DNA from: Saccoglossus kowalevskii | Taxonomy: Eukaryota > Hemichordata > Enteropneusta > Harrimaniidae | Direction: 5' to 3' | DNA length: 61,949 nt | Assembly (NCBI RefSeq): GCF_000003605.2 | Contig: NW_003137827.1 | Coordinates: 91,662-153,610, forward strand | Part shown: one piece after another, positions 23,601 through 36,082 of the stretch | How positions within the stretch are numbered: the first letter of the stretch is position 1 | Layout: each line of letters opens with the position of its first letter | Notes under the pieces: generated by a model | Told to the model about the DNA's origin: nothing | What the model saw: the letters and a program-made list of their open reading frames with translations, nothing else | Databases searched by the model: none | Position numbers and translations under genes: made by a program

Positions 23601-26483
23601 CATCTTGTGAATCAATAAACAACACATAATTTACCGTTGTATTGGTAAGCTAAATAATTCAACCATTAAAGATGGATGAAAATCTATGTTAGTTTTCATA
23701 AACTATTCTGATTTTTGTTTTTGTGTTATCTTCCGTGGTCACGTGTGACTACCATTAATCATCAAAAGTCAACTCACGGGATTGTCATCGCTTTTCTGCT
23801 GAAAGAGCTGAATTGCCACCGGCATTAACTCATCTTCCTTATTCATAAAGAACAGACCAATTGGAGCACATAATACCTGTAATGAGTAATCAGGACATAT
23901 CTTTGACGATTAAAACTAGCATTTAATTTCATTGTGATGAATAATTTGAATAATTCAGTGAAAATTACTTGTACAAACATAGAAAACTATCAATCAGATA
24001 CTTCGTCTGGGTAATGACATGTGCTCCATTGATATCATACAATGATGAATCCATATTTACATTTGTTGTGGAACATTGCTGTGTGAGCCTTGGCATATTT
24101 TTATCGAATATATGCATTTTAAAAGTAACCCATATTCTTGTGTCATGCAAATAGTATCCCCCATAGTTAGAATTATTAAAGACCAACAAAAATAACCTAC
24201 ACTTTCAGGATCCTGAGTTGTGATTCCATCCAGTATTTTGTGATCAACGATAAATAAACGTTTATTTGATATTGCTTCATCCAATGACATGTTATCCAGT
24301 AAGTGGCCAATCATATCATTCGTTACACCGAAGCTGTTATGGATAATACGTCATGTTAGATATATAGCATGTGCAGTAAACACGAGTGCTTGATATCAAA
24401 ATAAGAACCCTGGTTTTGTTAAATGTAATATTTACACAGAGTGAAACAATATATTTCAACCTACTTATCTGGGATTCCGGTACACAGCCGAATTTGATTT
24501 GGATTGCATCCCATGAGTCGTTGCGCGCCGAAGAACCAATCTTGATTCCAAAACTCCAAATTCTGTGAAGTTATAAGAACGAAACACACAACTGCAATGA
24601 TAGTGGTCTTATTGCTATTTTTTTTTTGGAAAACATAATTTAGAAGCTTATTTGGAAGCGAACATCTTACCAAAGGTCTGTGTAAATTGCCACCAAATAT
24701 ATTATGCACGTCTTCCAAGTCTTTCCAATCCGAAGAGACCAAACCGTTCAAGAACGCAGACAGTTTGCTTTTCAAATTGAAAGCCAGAAGAGTCAACTAC
24801 AGAAATAAACCACATATCATCAATTGTTTCGAATATGTGTACATGTATCAATTTCTCAAAGCTAGAATTTACAATCGAACGTTATTCAAAACACCCTATA
24901 ATAATAAGATAATACATTAGCAAAATAAAAGTACCTTATACGGCAGGGAGAATTGTTCGGAACGCGGTATTGCCGCCGCCTGTTGATCAAAACAAATTAT
25001 AACTAAACATTTTTCAATACAGTACATATGTCTAATGTGTCGATACTCATACGACTTTGTTATAATAGTTGAATTGGCGACTGATATATTCTGCTTGTGT
25101 GTACCTCACACAGATTCTTTGTTGTGATACTAATTGTTAATTAAACCCTATTTTGGCACATATGGGAAGGAACATTCAAGTACAAACGGGTACTGCAGTA
25201 ATTATAACAGTTTCAAACCGCTTAGCAAACAATTAATACATAATATATACAAAAATAAACACGACATGTCTATCGTGTAAAGGGCAATATTCTGCCCTAA
25301 TGCCTATTTCAACATACACCATTGCGCGCATGTGTGTACAGCCTTTGAAACGTTACAAAGAATCAGTTTTGCCCACCATATCGATTATACGCCAATTGAT
25401 ATGATAATGAATTCTATAATTTGAATATGGCTGACAGTGTTGAGGGTTAAGATGTGCTCGTGTACATTATACTTGTAGAGGGAGTACATACATAGACAGA
25501 GGAATACTTTACTGAAAGTGTTGTACATTCACATAAATCAGAATGAACATCTTGATTTTTTTAATGAGTATAGTGTTCAGTAAAATTGCTACTAATTGCA
25601 TATTTCAAATAAAATTTGTAGTCGTTGAACAATGTATAATGTATGAACAGCGCAATTAGTCGTTGAAAAAGATATCAGGTGAATCCAGGTGTACTGGTGG
25701 GTTCGGTATTCCATTACTAATTTAAATTCTCGTAAACCATGTAGCCCATTATGTTATGTTATGTTATGTCGTAATATAAGGCTATTTGCACCGAAACATT
25801 TGCCAAAATTATAAAGGATCAAAAGTGTATAGAACGACCACACCAACACTCCATGCATATTGATATCATCGTCACATCATTATTTCCAAGTCTCAATTTA
25901 GGATTTGACGAGATGATATAACACAGCTCCTTCACAAACAATCTTGCAAATAAACACATTCCCATAGGACACAATGTGCAATTCATTGTTAATATATTAT
26001 AGATATTCTTACCGATGGCGGCAAACCCTCGTTTACAACTACAAACTGGTACTTATGCAGTTCACGGTCAAGTTCCAAACGTCTTTGCTCAGGGTGTCTT
26101 GCAAATTGTGGCAGACTACTATCATACTTATCGATTTTTAGATGACGTCTTGTGATCCATCGTTGAATCGGGAACGGGTAAAACTTCTTTTGTGCCACGT
26201 CTTCAATCTCGACGTAATCGACGTACCATTGGTCGCCCAGCCACGAATCGCGCCATAATTCTATCGTAGCTATTCCACCGAAATCCGGCAAATTATACAC
26301 CGAGAAGGAGTCGACATGGTTGCGCTCGAAATCATTACCACTACTGTCTAGCTCGATTGATTTCGACGCTTGTCCAGATTCGTTGTAGAGGATGATATGA
26401 ACATCTGCATCAGTACCAGCACCAACCAGATTTCCAGTTTTAACTCTTACTATGTAGTCTGCCTTCTTTAGTGCGTTCCCCAT
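20647..26483 (-). CDS. LOX-B: intact PLAT lipoxygenase with all iron ligands
   Basis: Twelve coding exons: 26013-26483, 24935-24979, 24671-24796, 24465-24562, 24201-24333, 23778-23876, 22878-23092, 22507-22766, 22029-22117, 21735-21914, 20947-21110, 20647-20761. Lengths match LOX-A exon for exon; 664 codons plus stop. PLAT ~8-120, catalytic domain after it. Iron site complete: H350 and H355 ('HECATHLLFTH'), H542 and N546 ('GHAAVNFNQYDEY'), terminal I664 ('LPNAISI'). Expected to be a cytosolic or membrane-recruited non-heme iron dioxygenase making fatty-acid hydroperoxides; substrate and positional specificity cannot be assigned. Start at MGNALKK: an acceptor (acacag/GAAAT) lies immediately upstream, so the longer in-frame reading to 26621 is intron. 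Only catalytically complete LOX in the window. Confidence 0.95.
21123..21142. repeat. (TA)n microsatellite
   Basis: Short TA run in intron 10 of LOX-B. Confidence 0.85.
22856..22873. repeat. (ATAC)n microsatellite
   Basis: Run of ATAC/CATA units just beside the donor of LOX-B exon 7. Confidence 0.85.
22878..23092 (-). CDS. LOX-B exon 7: first iron-ligand pair intact
   Basis: Encodes 'HECATHLLFTHVVMECF', with both ligand histidines, then 'HRRLSASHPIFRLLEPH'. Same length and phase as LOX-A exon 7. Confidence 0.94.
23166..23193. repeat. (GTTT)n microsatellite
   Basis: Five to six TTTG units ending in GTCTGTC, in intron 6 of LOX-B. Confidence 0.85.
26013..26483 (-). CDS. LOX-B exon 1: PLAT domain
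   Basis: 157 codons, phase 0 donor CCATCG|GTAAGA as in LOX-A. Key PLAT features: 'VGAGTDADVHIIL', 'WRDSWLGDQWYVDYV', 'QRWITRRHLKIDKYD'. Confidence 0.93.
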
Positions 26484-26754
26484 ATTTCCTGTGTGTAGAT
26501 TGTAGAATTTCTGGGTATGAACTGATGCAACTTTTTCGTCTAACTGATTGATATGAGTGATGTCATGGGTAGTACTATCTACGAACCATAGGTGTTTAGA
26601 TAATACAAGGGATTGCTCCACGAGTAACGACCAGCTCGATTAAGTGATACCAGTGGGTAAACATTACATCAAACATCCAACTTAAAGCTGAACAAATCGA
26701 CTAGGAATTCGGTGGGCCATTATGTATTACTTCCTCCAACATTAACTTAATTTA

Positions 26755-27250
26755 CCAAACAAAACTTTAATTTCATGCAACATGAACTTAATTTCTTGAA
26801 ACACAAATTTAAATTGCAAAAATACATTTTAAATTTTCGCAATAAAACCCTAATTTCTCAGGTCACGAATTTAATTTGCAAAACGAAACATTAATTTACA
26901 AAACTAAACTTTAAATTCCCGCAATGAAACCTTTTTTTCTGGAACACAACGTGAATTTACTAAACATAACTTTAATTTAGAAAACTAAAATTTAAATTCT
27001 TGCTACAAAAACTTAATATTTCGAAACACAAATTTAATTTTTCTCGCAACAAAACTATAATTTACAGATAAAAATTTTAATTTGCTAAAAACAATATTAA
27101 ATTCTCGCAGCAGAAACCTTCTTTACTTTAATTTCAAAAAGCAACATCGATTTCTCACGACAAACCTATTTTATTCACAATACAACTCTGACCTCACAAG
27201 CACAACTTAAATTTCATAAAACACAATTCGTAGTTTCCCAGAACAAAAGC
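26755..27250 (+). repeat. ~21-bp AT-rich minisatellite, left arm
   Basis: More than 15 degenerate units of 20-23 bp with consensus near AACAAAACTTTAATTTCTCG. The same repeat appears in reverse orientation at 28990-29262. It lies 5' of LOX-B. Confidence 0.75.
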
Positions 27251-27534
27251 TTTTTTGTAAAAACGGAAATTGACTATGTATCCCAGACTCCTCTGTGCGA
27301 GTTGGCTGCCATTTTTATTTGGTTATCGACTGTTAATCTGTTCGATTGTATTTTTATCACAATTCTGTACAGGCACAATTTCCAACTAGTGGTTTTGTGG
27401 CTTCTGCGTTCAATTTTAGTGATCGGAGTTATTACAATGAAGTGAATCCGGATGATTCTGATCTTTTCAACATGACACTTCATATAGAGTTCATTATATA
27501 CGACAGAAAATAGAACAGCACTGTAACAACTGTT

Positions 27535-27720
27535 AAGGTACCGGTCACTGGTAGCATAGTGGTTGTTGCATCAGACTCAAGATCGATAGACCCAAGTTCA
27601 AATCCTACCATAGGCTGAACGTCAAAAGGGTCGACCCCTATGTGTGGGTGAGTGTGCCACAGACTCAATGGGAAGGCCATTTCCGCTGGCCGAGTTTCGT
27701 TCACTAATGAATGCGACTTT
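27535..27720 (+). mobile_element. tRNA-derived SINE
   Basis: A perfect RNA polymerase III A box (TAGCATAGTGG, 27552-27562) is followed 33 bases later by a perfect B box (GTTCAAATC, 27596-27604), as in a tRNA head. The anticodon region does not fold as a functional tRNA. The downstream body (GTGTGCCACAGACTCAAT) recurs inverted at 2.8 kb, showing dispersal. Exact 3' end unclear. Confidence 0.7.
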
Positions 27721-27985
27721 TGGGGAACCTTGGTTATGGTCCGCAGGTGCTTGTTTTCGACCGGGCCTGGTTGACGCCAGAATAGCGCATTACAAATTGC
27801 CATTTGACAGAGAGATGGCCACACAGCCCTGTCATGTAGTCGCAAACATGAATATGACTTCTGTGGCGAAATGCAATACTAGCACTTGCAATTTGCACAT
27901 ACAAAAAAAGTCAGGAGAGTGACACTCCAATGTCCGGAACTGTCGCCTGGCACAAAAAATATATTTAAAAACCAACAAACAAATG

Positions 27986-28984
27986 TTAAGGTAGAGATGC
28001 AGGTTCGTGGGCACTTGGGAGTAAATTTTTGTTTGCTTGTTATTATCCAAACAGTCTTGGCTATAGCCTGTTAAAATTTTGTAGAATTATGAATAGTGGA
28101 ACATAATCAAAAAACTATTTTAAAATATAGAAAACTNNNNNNNNNNNNNNNNNNNNNNNNNNNNNNNNNNNNNNNNNNNNNNNNNNNNNNNNNNNNNNNN
28201 NNNNNNNNNNNNNNNNATAGAAAACTGGTACAAACATTCTCTTTCTTTTGAATGCTTAGCAAGATTTAGCAAGGCTAAAAAAAACATAGTGAAAAAAAAA
28301 GAAATGACGGGATCTCCATATTATGCACTATAGTTAACTTTTAACAAAACGATAATACATTTAAATTTGGAACTGTTACAGCCATTTTAATTATGAGCAT
28401 TAGCAAACTTCTTACTGAGTGAATTGTTATGCAAATTAGCAATTATATCAGCTTCTTTTTAGTGCACATCCCACAACTTAAAAAAAAAAAAAAATAGCTC
28501 CTAGATGCTTTGACTTTTGCTTTTGAAATTTTTACAAATGATTGACAACGTGTTTATCTTCAAAACGCCGTCGGGCATTGTTTTTGGTTGAACAGTGTTA
28601 CAACAATCGTACAGACAACTAGCATGGGTGTTAATGCGTAAACTTGAAGTAGAGAAATTTGAGCTACTGCCCTGCAAAATTGACAACTGGTAGACAGTTT
28701 TCAAGACAGCACTTTCTTCACAGTAAACAGATGTACCTATAAACCAATTTTGACAGGAAACAGAAGCATGGTTTAGAAGCTATTTTTTTAAAATCACTTT
28801 TGACCAAAAAAGCTCATTTTTTTGCATATTTCAAACTACAGTGTCTAGAAAAAAACTAACAAAATTTTAAACTTCATACAATAAGCTTTCCAAAAATATA
28901 TAGTTTTGTGGACAAGGGAAGTCATCTTGGTTTTCCTAATTAACTAATTAAAATACATGTCAGGTAACTGCATCTCTACCTTAA
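27986..28984. mobile_element. TTAA-flanked element family C, full copy
   Basis: Left end TTAA|GGTAGAGATGCAG (27986-) and right end CTGCATCTCTACC|TTAA (-28984) form perfect 13-bp inverted repeats with TTAA duplication. Internal sequence is non-coding and contains the N gap. A second copy at 59.2-59.8 kb lacks the right end. Likely a non-autonomous piggyBac/Kolobok-type DNA transposon of about 0.9 kb. Confidence 0.85.
28137..28216. other. Assembly gap (80 N), probably zero real length
   Basis: Both gap edges carry the same 10-mer, atagaaaact (28127-28136 and 28217-28226). The homologous element at 59.37 kb runs through this point with no extra sequence (ATAGATAACAGGTGCAAAC). Confidence 0.85.
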
Positions 28985-28989
28985 ATACA

Positions 28990-29262
28990 CTTTAGTTCAA
29001 CAAATAAAGTTGTTTTGCGAAATTAAAGTTTTGTTGTAGTAAATTAAAGTTCCATTGTGCAAAGGTAAAATTATGTTACGAAAAGCTACACTTATGGTGC
29101 AAGTGTTTTTGAGGTATGAGAAATATAGATTCTTTTATGAAAATTTGAAGTTTTTTTATAAACTAAAATTGTGATGCGAGAAATTAAGTTTGTGATGTAT
29201 ACATTTAATATTTTGTTTCGTTAATTAAAGTTTTGTTGTGAGAAATTAAAGACGGCAGTGCT
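28990..29262 (-). repeat. ~21-bp AT-rich minisatellite, right arm (inverted)
   Basis: About 12 units, e.g. GAAATTAAAGTTTTGTTGTG, the reverse complement of the left-arm repeat at 26755-27250. Together the arms flank ~1.7 kb holding the SINE and the family C element. Confidence 0.75.
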
Positions 29263-31219
29263 GATCATTTGTAAATACAAACATGTCACAACCCCGTTTA
29301 TGTCCGATTGAACCAAAACCCCAAACCGAAGTGAGTCCGAGTCCTGCCGACAGTATCCGAAATCATCTACCCGCAATGATGGTAAAAAGGGAGGAAGAGA
29401 AAAAAAATACAGCGTACGACCCGATAGTGGAAAAAACAGTATTAGATTAGAAAACCGAGCTGAAACTTAAGCCTGAAGACTACGTTGAACAATCTTTATC
29501 CAGATGTAGCAGATATCAGACGAAAGACATACTGACAGTAAATGCAGCGTTGAACTGTACTTAACATTGAAAACGTGAAAAGCAACGACGCGCAATGCTT
29601 CCCTCGAATAAAACTGATTCCGCTTGTAGTATAACCAGAAATAAACAATGTATCGATTAAATCTCAAAAACGTATTTGATTACGTTGCGTAGATTTTGTA
29701 AGCGGGATGAGTTGTATGTGCCACCCTATACATTTGAGAGAACACATCTCGTATTGCCCCAGCGTACACCGACTCATAAAACTTCTTGTTTATGTATATG
29801 ATTTGCAATGTTGGTAGGACGTGTCGTAGCTCGCGATTGGCTCTCCGGTTCGAGTAACCAATCGTGTACATAACTTGGTCTACAATGAGTGACATTTGCT
29901 GCTATGATTGTGGAATGTTTTAATGGTGTATCGACAATGACTTCACCCTGTCATTCGATGCCACTAAATCGAACTGTTACGGCAATGACACTACGGCATC
30001 AGTACCCGTGATAAACGAAATGCTCTATTATATGGTGGATATCCTGCCAAATGATGTTATTGTAAACTTGTTCTTGGACACGTATGATATTTACTCACCT
30101 CGAAACACGTAATGAATAATTCGGAGAAAAATGGTATACTAGGCTAGCTTTTTTTCAGTTTAATATTTTGTTATTTCACATCGAGCTAAATGTCGTATGC
30201 CACGATAACGGTGATTTATTTTAAACTATGTACCCAAAAGACAACAATTACTCACCTGTTGTAAGCTTGTAACAGTTTTTTTGCGCGAATACAGTTATCA
30301 GCGATGGTAGGGTAGTGTTTCAATGGTGACAGTCGGCTCACCGCAGCAATCAACCCTGCATATTTTGTTCAGTATTTCTGGATTAATTTGGTATTTTTAG
30401 ATATTATAAACATTAATATTTCAAAGTATATAAATAAATCCACCTGGTTGTAATTTTGAATTTTCCAGTAAATTTAAAATCCACAATGACTACCATTCCA
30501 ATATAGTTGACTGAGGGATATTAAATGCAACACATTTAGTAATATCTACGTGACAACCATTGATGAATGCATTCGGACATACAGAAGTGCTCTCTTCCGA
30601 TTAGGATACCATTTGCATATTGACAGTTAATAACCACACCCATGGATTATAGATCACTGTCGTTTTTCAATAAATATCGAGGAAGTTGGATTTGTGACAA
30701 TGATATTACTAAAAGGCCTATGTTTTGTGTGATGTAATTGATTGTGGTATTCAAACGTGATCAAAACAGATTTCATCATTGAGAATTATCGAGCGTTCTT
30801 ATCGAAGAATTGTGAATGGCTGTATTCTGTGTTGATCACGTGTACTGTAAATTGTAAAAACACCATATTCATAAACCATGAACATGTGAGGTAAATTCTA
30901 ACGTCTGAACCAATTGTAGTCTGGCAACAGATTTTCAATGCTAACAAATGGGAGTTTGAAACATCGTGCTCACGTTTCAGGAGACTGTGTTTATCACTTA
31001 CTGTATTACTTCTGACCATCAATATAACATTAACCTCAATTATAATACGAGATTAACGCTAACGGGCACTTGGTTGAAACAAGTAAAAATTAAACGCTGT
31101 TAGACTATTGTTTAGAATCAACAACTTGCATGTTTAGGGTGGAGATTATAAACATATATCACAGGAATTTAATAAATAGATTGTTTATTTATTGTATTTA
31201 GTGGCAATTTTGCAAGGTT
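29263..31219. other. Intergenic; dispersed repeat copy 2 and one unassigned open frame
   Basis: No recognisable gene. Sequence at ~30160-30440 is a copy of the repeat at 17.3-17.7 kb. An open frame at 29924-30112 (plus) has protein-like composition ('NEMLYYMVDILPNDVIVNLF') but no Met start and no known domain. Confidence 0.4.
30160..30440 (+). repeat. Dispersed repeat, copy 2
   Basis: Matches 17325-17700 in order ('CGATAACGGTGATTT', 'ACAACAATTACTCACCTGT', 'TTTTTAGATATTA'). Confidence 0.5.
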
Positions 31220-31374
31220 TTAAAGCGAGTAAGTCGTCGCCTGTGCATGCGTAAGACGACCATAGCGTGTCATTGTTTACAAACAAGCGTCTACCCATGA
31301 GCCTTTGCGCTTTTAGCGTGTGTTGTGTTATCGTCGCTCGGGACTCAATTCCCGCGTGTATTTCTTGTCACCTT
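31220..31374 (+). mobile_element. MITE family B, copy 3, right end lost
   Basis: Starts at TTAA|AGCGAGTAAGTCGTCGCC and follows copies 1 and 2 through 'TTTACAAACAAGCGTCTACC', but the right inverted end is replaced by TTTCTTGTCACCTTTG. Confidence 0.8.
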
Positions 31375-31478
31375 TGTAAGAGGGAGAACGCTAGAACGGT
31401 ACAGTGAGGGATTACCTCAGCTGACTGTTTGTGTGAATAAAGCTGGACTTCTTGTAATATAATGAACTAGTGTGTATT
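31375..31478 (+). mobile_element. Possible small LTR fragment
   Basis: A TGTAAGAGGG...GTATTCA segment contains AATAAAGCTGGACTTCTTG, like a retroviral-type poly(A) signal in LTRs, and is followed by TTTGGTATCTCTACG, reminiscent of a primer-binding site. It interrupts MITE family B copy 3. No second LTR seen. Confidence 0.3.
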
Positions 31479-33666
31479 CATTTGGGTCGAATTTGGTATC
31501 TCTACGTGTAAGTGACATCAGGCAAGCGAGACGAAGTTCCCCGATCCCCGAACACAACGCTTGCGTTCACTGATTGATTGAGGTATCATTATCAGATAAG
31601 CGACACATACAAGTAAGAGATTAAACCAATTTAAATGAAATCTTGTTGAGTTGAGTTGAGTCAATAATTACAATCCCTCTTTTTTTAAACAGTACATTCA
31701 TTAGAACAACAGCATTCTGGAAGAAAGCATTGCTCTGAACAATTCGTGTCTCCCGATATAATGCACGTCGAATTAGAATGCCACGGTGTGTACAACACGA
31801 CACTCTTCAAACTCAGAATGTGATATAGTAAATTAAACTAACTGCCAATTATAATAGGTTTTAGTGAACTATGAAATCCTAAATTCAGCTATCTCCCTAT
31901 CTATATATATCGAGTTGGGTTGGAGACAACTGTTTACAATGGCGAGGCGCATTTAAAGTTGTCGGGTTGCAAACTCAAATTTCGTGTTTCATGTTTATAA
32001 GTTTGTATAGAAGATTTTGATTACTTTCAGTCAGATGTTTGTCAATGATGGCGGACATACTTGTCCCCGGGGACAGTCTTAACTGAGTAGGTGTTCTGCT
32101 CGTGAATATACTAGACTTTATTTATGCGCAGAATTATATTCTACATGTTGTTTGTGATGTCAGAGATTCGAATTGCGCATGCTCAACAAATCTTTGTTGG
32201 GATAGTGTGTTTGGGTGTAATGTGGAGCATGTCTGCTTAAGTCGGCACAAACACAGTCGTAGCAGCGTACGTGGCTCTACAGCTACAACTGCACAGATTT
32301 AAGTCGTAATGGAGTCAGAATTGAAGATTCAACATGTTTTATTTATTTTTGTTTGAAAACATCAACTATCAATTAATTTCACATTTGATTACGCACAAAT
32401 CAACTCAGCGTAGTAAATTGTATTCTGAGCTTTTTTGACCGAATCTTACATTTGTTATTATTATTTGTATTTATTCTGCCATAAGCAATTATTATTTCCG
32501 TGCAAATATATATCACTTTGACAGTGTTCTCCTATTAAAGTATGATTTATTCAGTAAAAAGAACAGTGCGTCCCTTCTTCAGTAGTATTCAGTTAGTCGA
32601 AATGAATGAACAGATTGGAACACGTTTGAAAAAACATACAATGCAATACACATGCTTTAGTCAAACAGCAAGATTCAGAATCCAATCCTAGACAAGAAAC
32701 TAGTGAATGCGAGTGGTCCCAGGGAGCCTTGGGCGTCTATTTTATGCACACCATTGTATATACACTAACATTCCTACATATATTTGCACTATCTTCCTTA
32801 CAAATGAAGATCAAAGTATTAGGTAGAGCCTAAGTTTATAAAACATGGTCTACATAATTAATTTTCATAAAAACAAAAGGTATTGTTGACCTTAATCTTT
32901 GAAATGTACATTTATTATTCAGTAGACAAACATAATAGTAAAACATTGAATTTCTGAATGGGCGTTGTCATTACTGTCATATCTCACTTGTACAGTAAAA
33001 CACAGGACTGCTGTATTAGATAAAATAGCACAGTACAACTCGACACGACTCGACACTCATTTACACTTAATAGTAAACCCCTGTTTCATAGAATGGAGCA
33101 ACATGTTCAATGTTCCGATCAACACACATGCTAACGTACATAATAACTATATACCAGTTATATATATATTTTATTTCGTATTATAAATCACTATTTAAAA
33201 ACAAAAAGCACTAGAAGTTGTTACATTTTCCAAAAAGTTTAGAACAGAATCAGTGAACTTTTTTGTGTGGAGTCCGATCAAACCCAGGTGGCAGCCATGT
33301 TTGTTTTTATTATTAGAAGTTACATGCGTCATTCAAGATGGCGGCCCCCATGTAGTAAATATCGTATTTATTTTATTATCACGTGTGCGCCAGCTGACTG
33401 TGCATGAAATACACACGTGTTCACTTGCAAATATTCATGGTCAACAAAGCCGAAGTAATAGCTTTGAATATATATGCAACCTGTTGTTTCCAGAGTCTGT
33501 GAAAAGACCCACAAGCCCACTGAACTATAAAAAGTTTACCCGGCTCATGGGTACGAGTACATAAAGTGCAAAGACCTATAATTTTAAAATTTAGCCCCGA
33601 TAGTGAATATGCTCTCATCTATGCTGTTACACAAACTTATCTCGACTCCTTTAATTGAATGCGGAA
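31479..33666. other. Non-coding stretch
   Basis: Short open frames only, no recognisable domain; AT-rich. Nothing further seen. Confidence 0.4.
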
Positions 33667-33831
33667 TTAAAGCGGGAGAGCCGTTACCTGCGCATGCCTC
33701 AGATTACCATAGCGTGCCATTGTTTACAAACAAGCGTCTACCCATGAGCCTTTGCGTTTTTAGCGTGTGTTTTTACCGTCGCTTGGGACACAATTCCCGC
33801 GCGTGCGCAGGTGACGACCCTCCCGCTTTAA
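33667..33831 (+). mobile_element. MITE family B, copy 2
   Basis: TTAA at 33667-33670 and 33828-33831 flank a 157-bp element with ends AGCGGGAGAGCCGTTACC and GTGACGACCCTCCCGCT. Same length as copy 1, so both ends are likely intact. Confidence 0.88.
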
Positions 33832-34019
33832 AACATTCATTTCTAATACACAACAGTGTGACTTCATTGCGAAAAAAGAAACTAAAAAATTATCAATTTG
33901 AAAATAATGAAGTTGCCATCTCTGTCACCATCATTTCACGAAGCCACACATACAATTATTATAAAATCACAAGTGAAATGGGAATGACGTAATGAATGCT
34001 GATTGGATTTACAATTTAG

Positions 34020-34290
34020 GTGTATTATGTTTACTGAACAGACGACATTTATTCATCTGATATCAGAGGACAACGAATTCTAGTAGTTGGTGTAAATAAA
34101 CATATCAAACATAGAAAAACACCGAGATCGTCAATGTGTTAAAATGGTGACTCACTGGATGCTAAAACCAGTATAAATTGCATTTCGGCATTATTTAGGT
34201 ATTTTCAGCAGATAAATAATTCCATGTGATTAATATTTGCATTTATCGCGGTTGACCCTCAACCTACCACATCTATAAAGTTTTAACCCC
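34020..34290 (+). repeat. Dispersed repeat, copy 3 (degenerate)
   Basis: Shares 'TTCCATGTGATT', 'TTTGCATTT', 'GACCCTCAACCTACC' and 'AAGTTTTAAC' with 17.6-17.7 kb. More diverged than copies 1 and 2. Confidence 0.45.
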
Positions 34291-34895
34291 CCTCCCCCCT
34301 AACAATTTTTTTCTCTGGGAGATATCATACAACATTATCTTCATATCAGTCAGTGATTATTGTATTTGGACGTACAAAAGAAACTCTTCGAATTGTGGTA
34401 TATTTATAGTGATTGAAGTATATCCTCTTATATTTATGTTAATCATGCAAATCCGAAAATCATTCGGTCAAATAATACTCTAGCAGAATTGTTGTGTGTA
34501 ATTTTAAATCATTTAGGTCACGCTCGTATTTGTATTTATTATCCCCATCTTCTATGTATCAATTTCACTTTTTATCTAACTTTCGGGGTGCCACGGTTTG
34601 TGATAACATTTACCGAAACGGACGGATTTTATACTATGGTATGGTTTTAGTCACTCTCGCGAAAACGTATACATTTGGGCCAGACGCCTTTTGTGCCGAA
34701 TAAAATTATAAATTTATTAACCGAATTTACAAAATAGGTTTCAATCAATAATTGCTAGTACCAGTAATCCAAATGCTTTGAAAGGTAACTAGTATACAAA
34801 TGTTTATACGTGAACATTGGTAGTAAGGTTTTCGTTCTCTCAACTTGCGCTATATTACTATTTATTTGTATTTGTAACAATGGGGTTTCCATACA

Positions 34896-35026
34896 GGGAA
34901 TTGAGTCCCAAGCTACGATAACAACGTACCCTGAAAACGCACAGGCTCATGGGTAGACGCTTGTTTGTAAACAACGACAAGCTATGGCCGCCTGGCGCAT
35001 GCGCAGGTGACAATTCACCCACTCTA
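34896..35026 (-). mobile_element. MITE family B, copy 4, inverted and truncated
   Basis: The reverse complement reads TTAGAGTGGGTGAATTGTCACC, then 'CTGCGCATGCGCC', 'TTTACAAACAAGCGTCTACC' and 'TTGGGACTCAATTCCC'. One flanking TTAA is mutated to TTAG, and the distal end is missing. Confidence 0.75.
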
Positions 35027-36082
35027 ATTTGAAATTTGAAGCAATATCAATACTGTGGCAATGACTCTTGAAAATTATGCCATTGTGATGTACTGTGTAA
35101 AATGTTAACACTGTTTAAGAATTACTTCCCACAATTTTCACCCAGCACATTCACGTATTTTTAATGTATGGATTTGATTCATTGACAATTGAAATATTAC
35201 GTGAAAATAATCTATTAAATTAGCTACGAAGTGCCTTTTCGTTGGCCTGGGTCACATGTGTCAATTCATTCAGGCAGTAACAGGAACGTACGTCTGGTGG
35301 CATTTAACAGGGTTTTCAAACCAATATAGTACAAATTGCATGGAATTGTGGATATTGATTCTAGTTATTATATCACATCGGTAATTCGATAGTATGTTTC
35401 ACTGAAATTAAAAAGGTCAAATCACACAGCTAAATTACAACACACGCGATAATGATGCTGATTAGGGAACAGTGGGCCAACAAAAGCTTGATAAAGTTAT
35501 GACAAAATAAAAGACCAACACAAGTATACAAATAGAACAAAAGTTGTTATTGACGATAACTTATGTCAATGTTATAGGTGTGTCCCGGATATTTGTTACC
35601 TTCGACCAAGCCCCCAACACCCAACACAATTCACACATTTACATTATCAGGATTTACATTTACATACTCTAAAAATAGGTGTAGCAATATTAGTTATTTA
35701 ACAATATTAAATCAATTTCTATTGTTCGATATATAATATACAGTTAAGTGTGAATTGATGTTAAACATTGGACAGAAAAAGATATATACATGTTAGATAA
35801 TTGCGTTACTGTGTATATTCAATGTATATTAGATGGATTCATCGTGTATTTTGGTCAAATCAGAGAAGTACGCATAACCAGTATGTCGAGACATGTCATG
35901 CTGTGAATAATAACGACTCAGTGACAGTTATTCGAAACAGTGCTCACTGACGTGGATAATATAGTTTCGCACGTTTACTCGCCTCTTTGAATAATTGACA
36001 ATAGAAGATTACACTATCGTGTCGTCATACACATTTTGATAGTGTCAATCAATCAATCAAGTGATCACGTATTTTATCGCAG
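35027..36082. other. Non-coding stretch upstream of psiLOX-2
   Basis: No open frame of note; PLAT and exon 2 relics of psiLOX-2 were looked for and not seen. Confidence 0.4.

Noticed and set aside
26484-26621. Longer N-terminus of LOX-B
   Set aside because: The upstream in-frame stretch is not shared with LOX-A or psiLOX-C, and a splice acceptor separates it from the start.
27552-27620. tRNA gene
   Set aside because: A and B boxes are good, but stems do not pair and the sequence continues into a dispersed SINE body.
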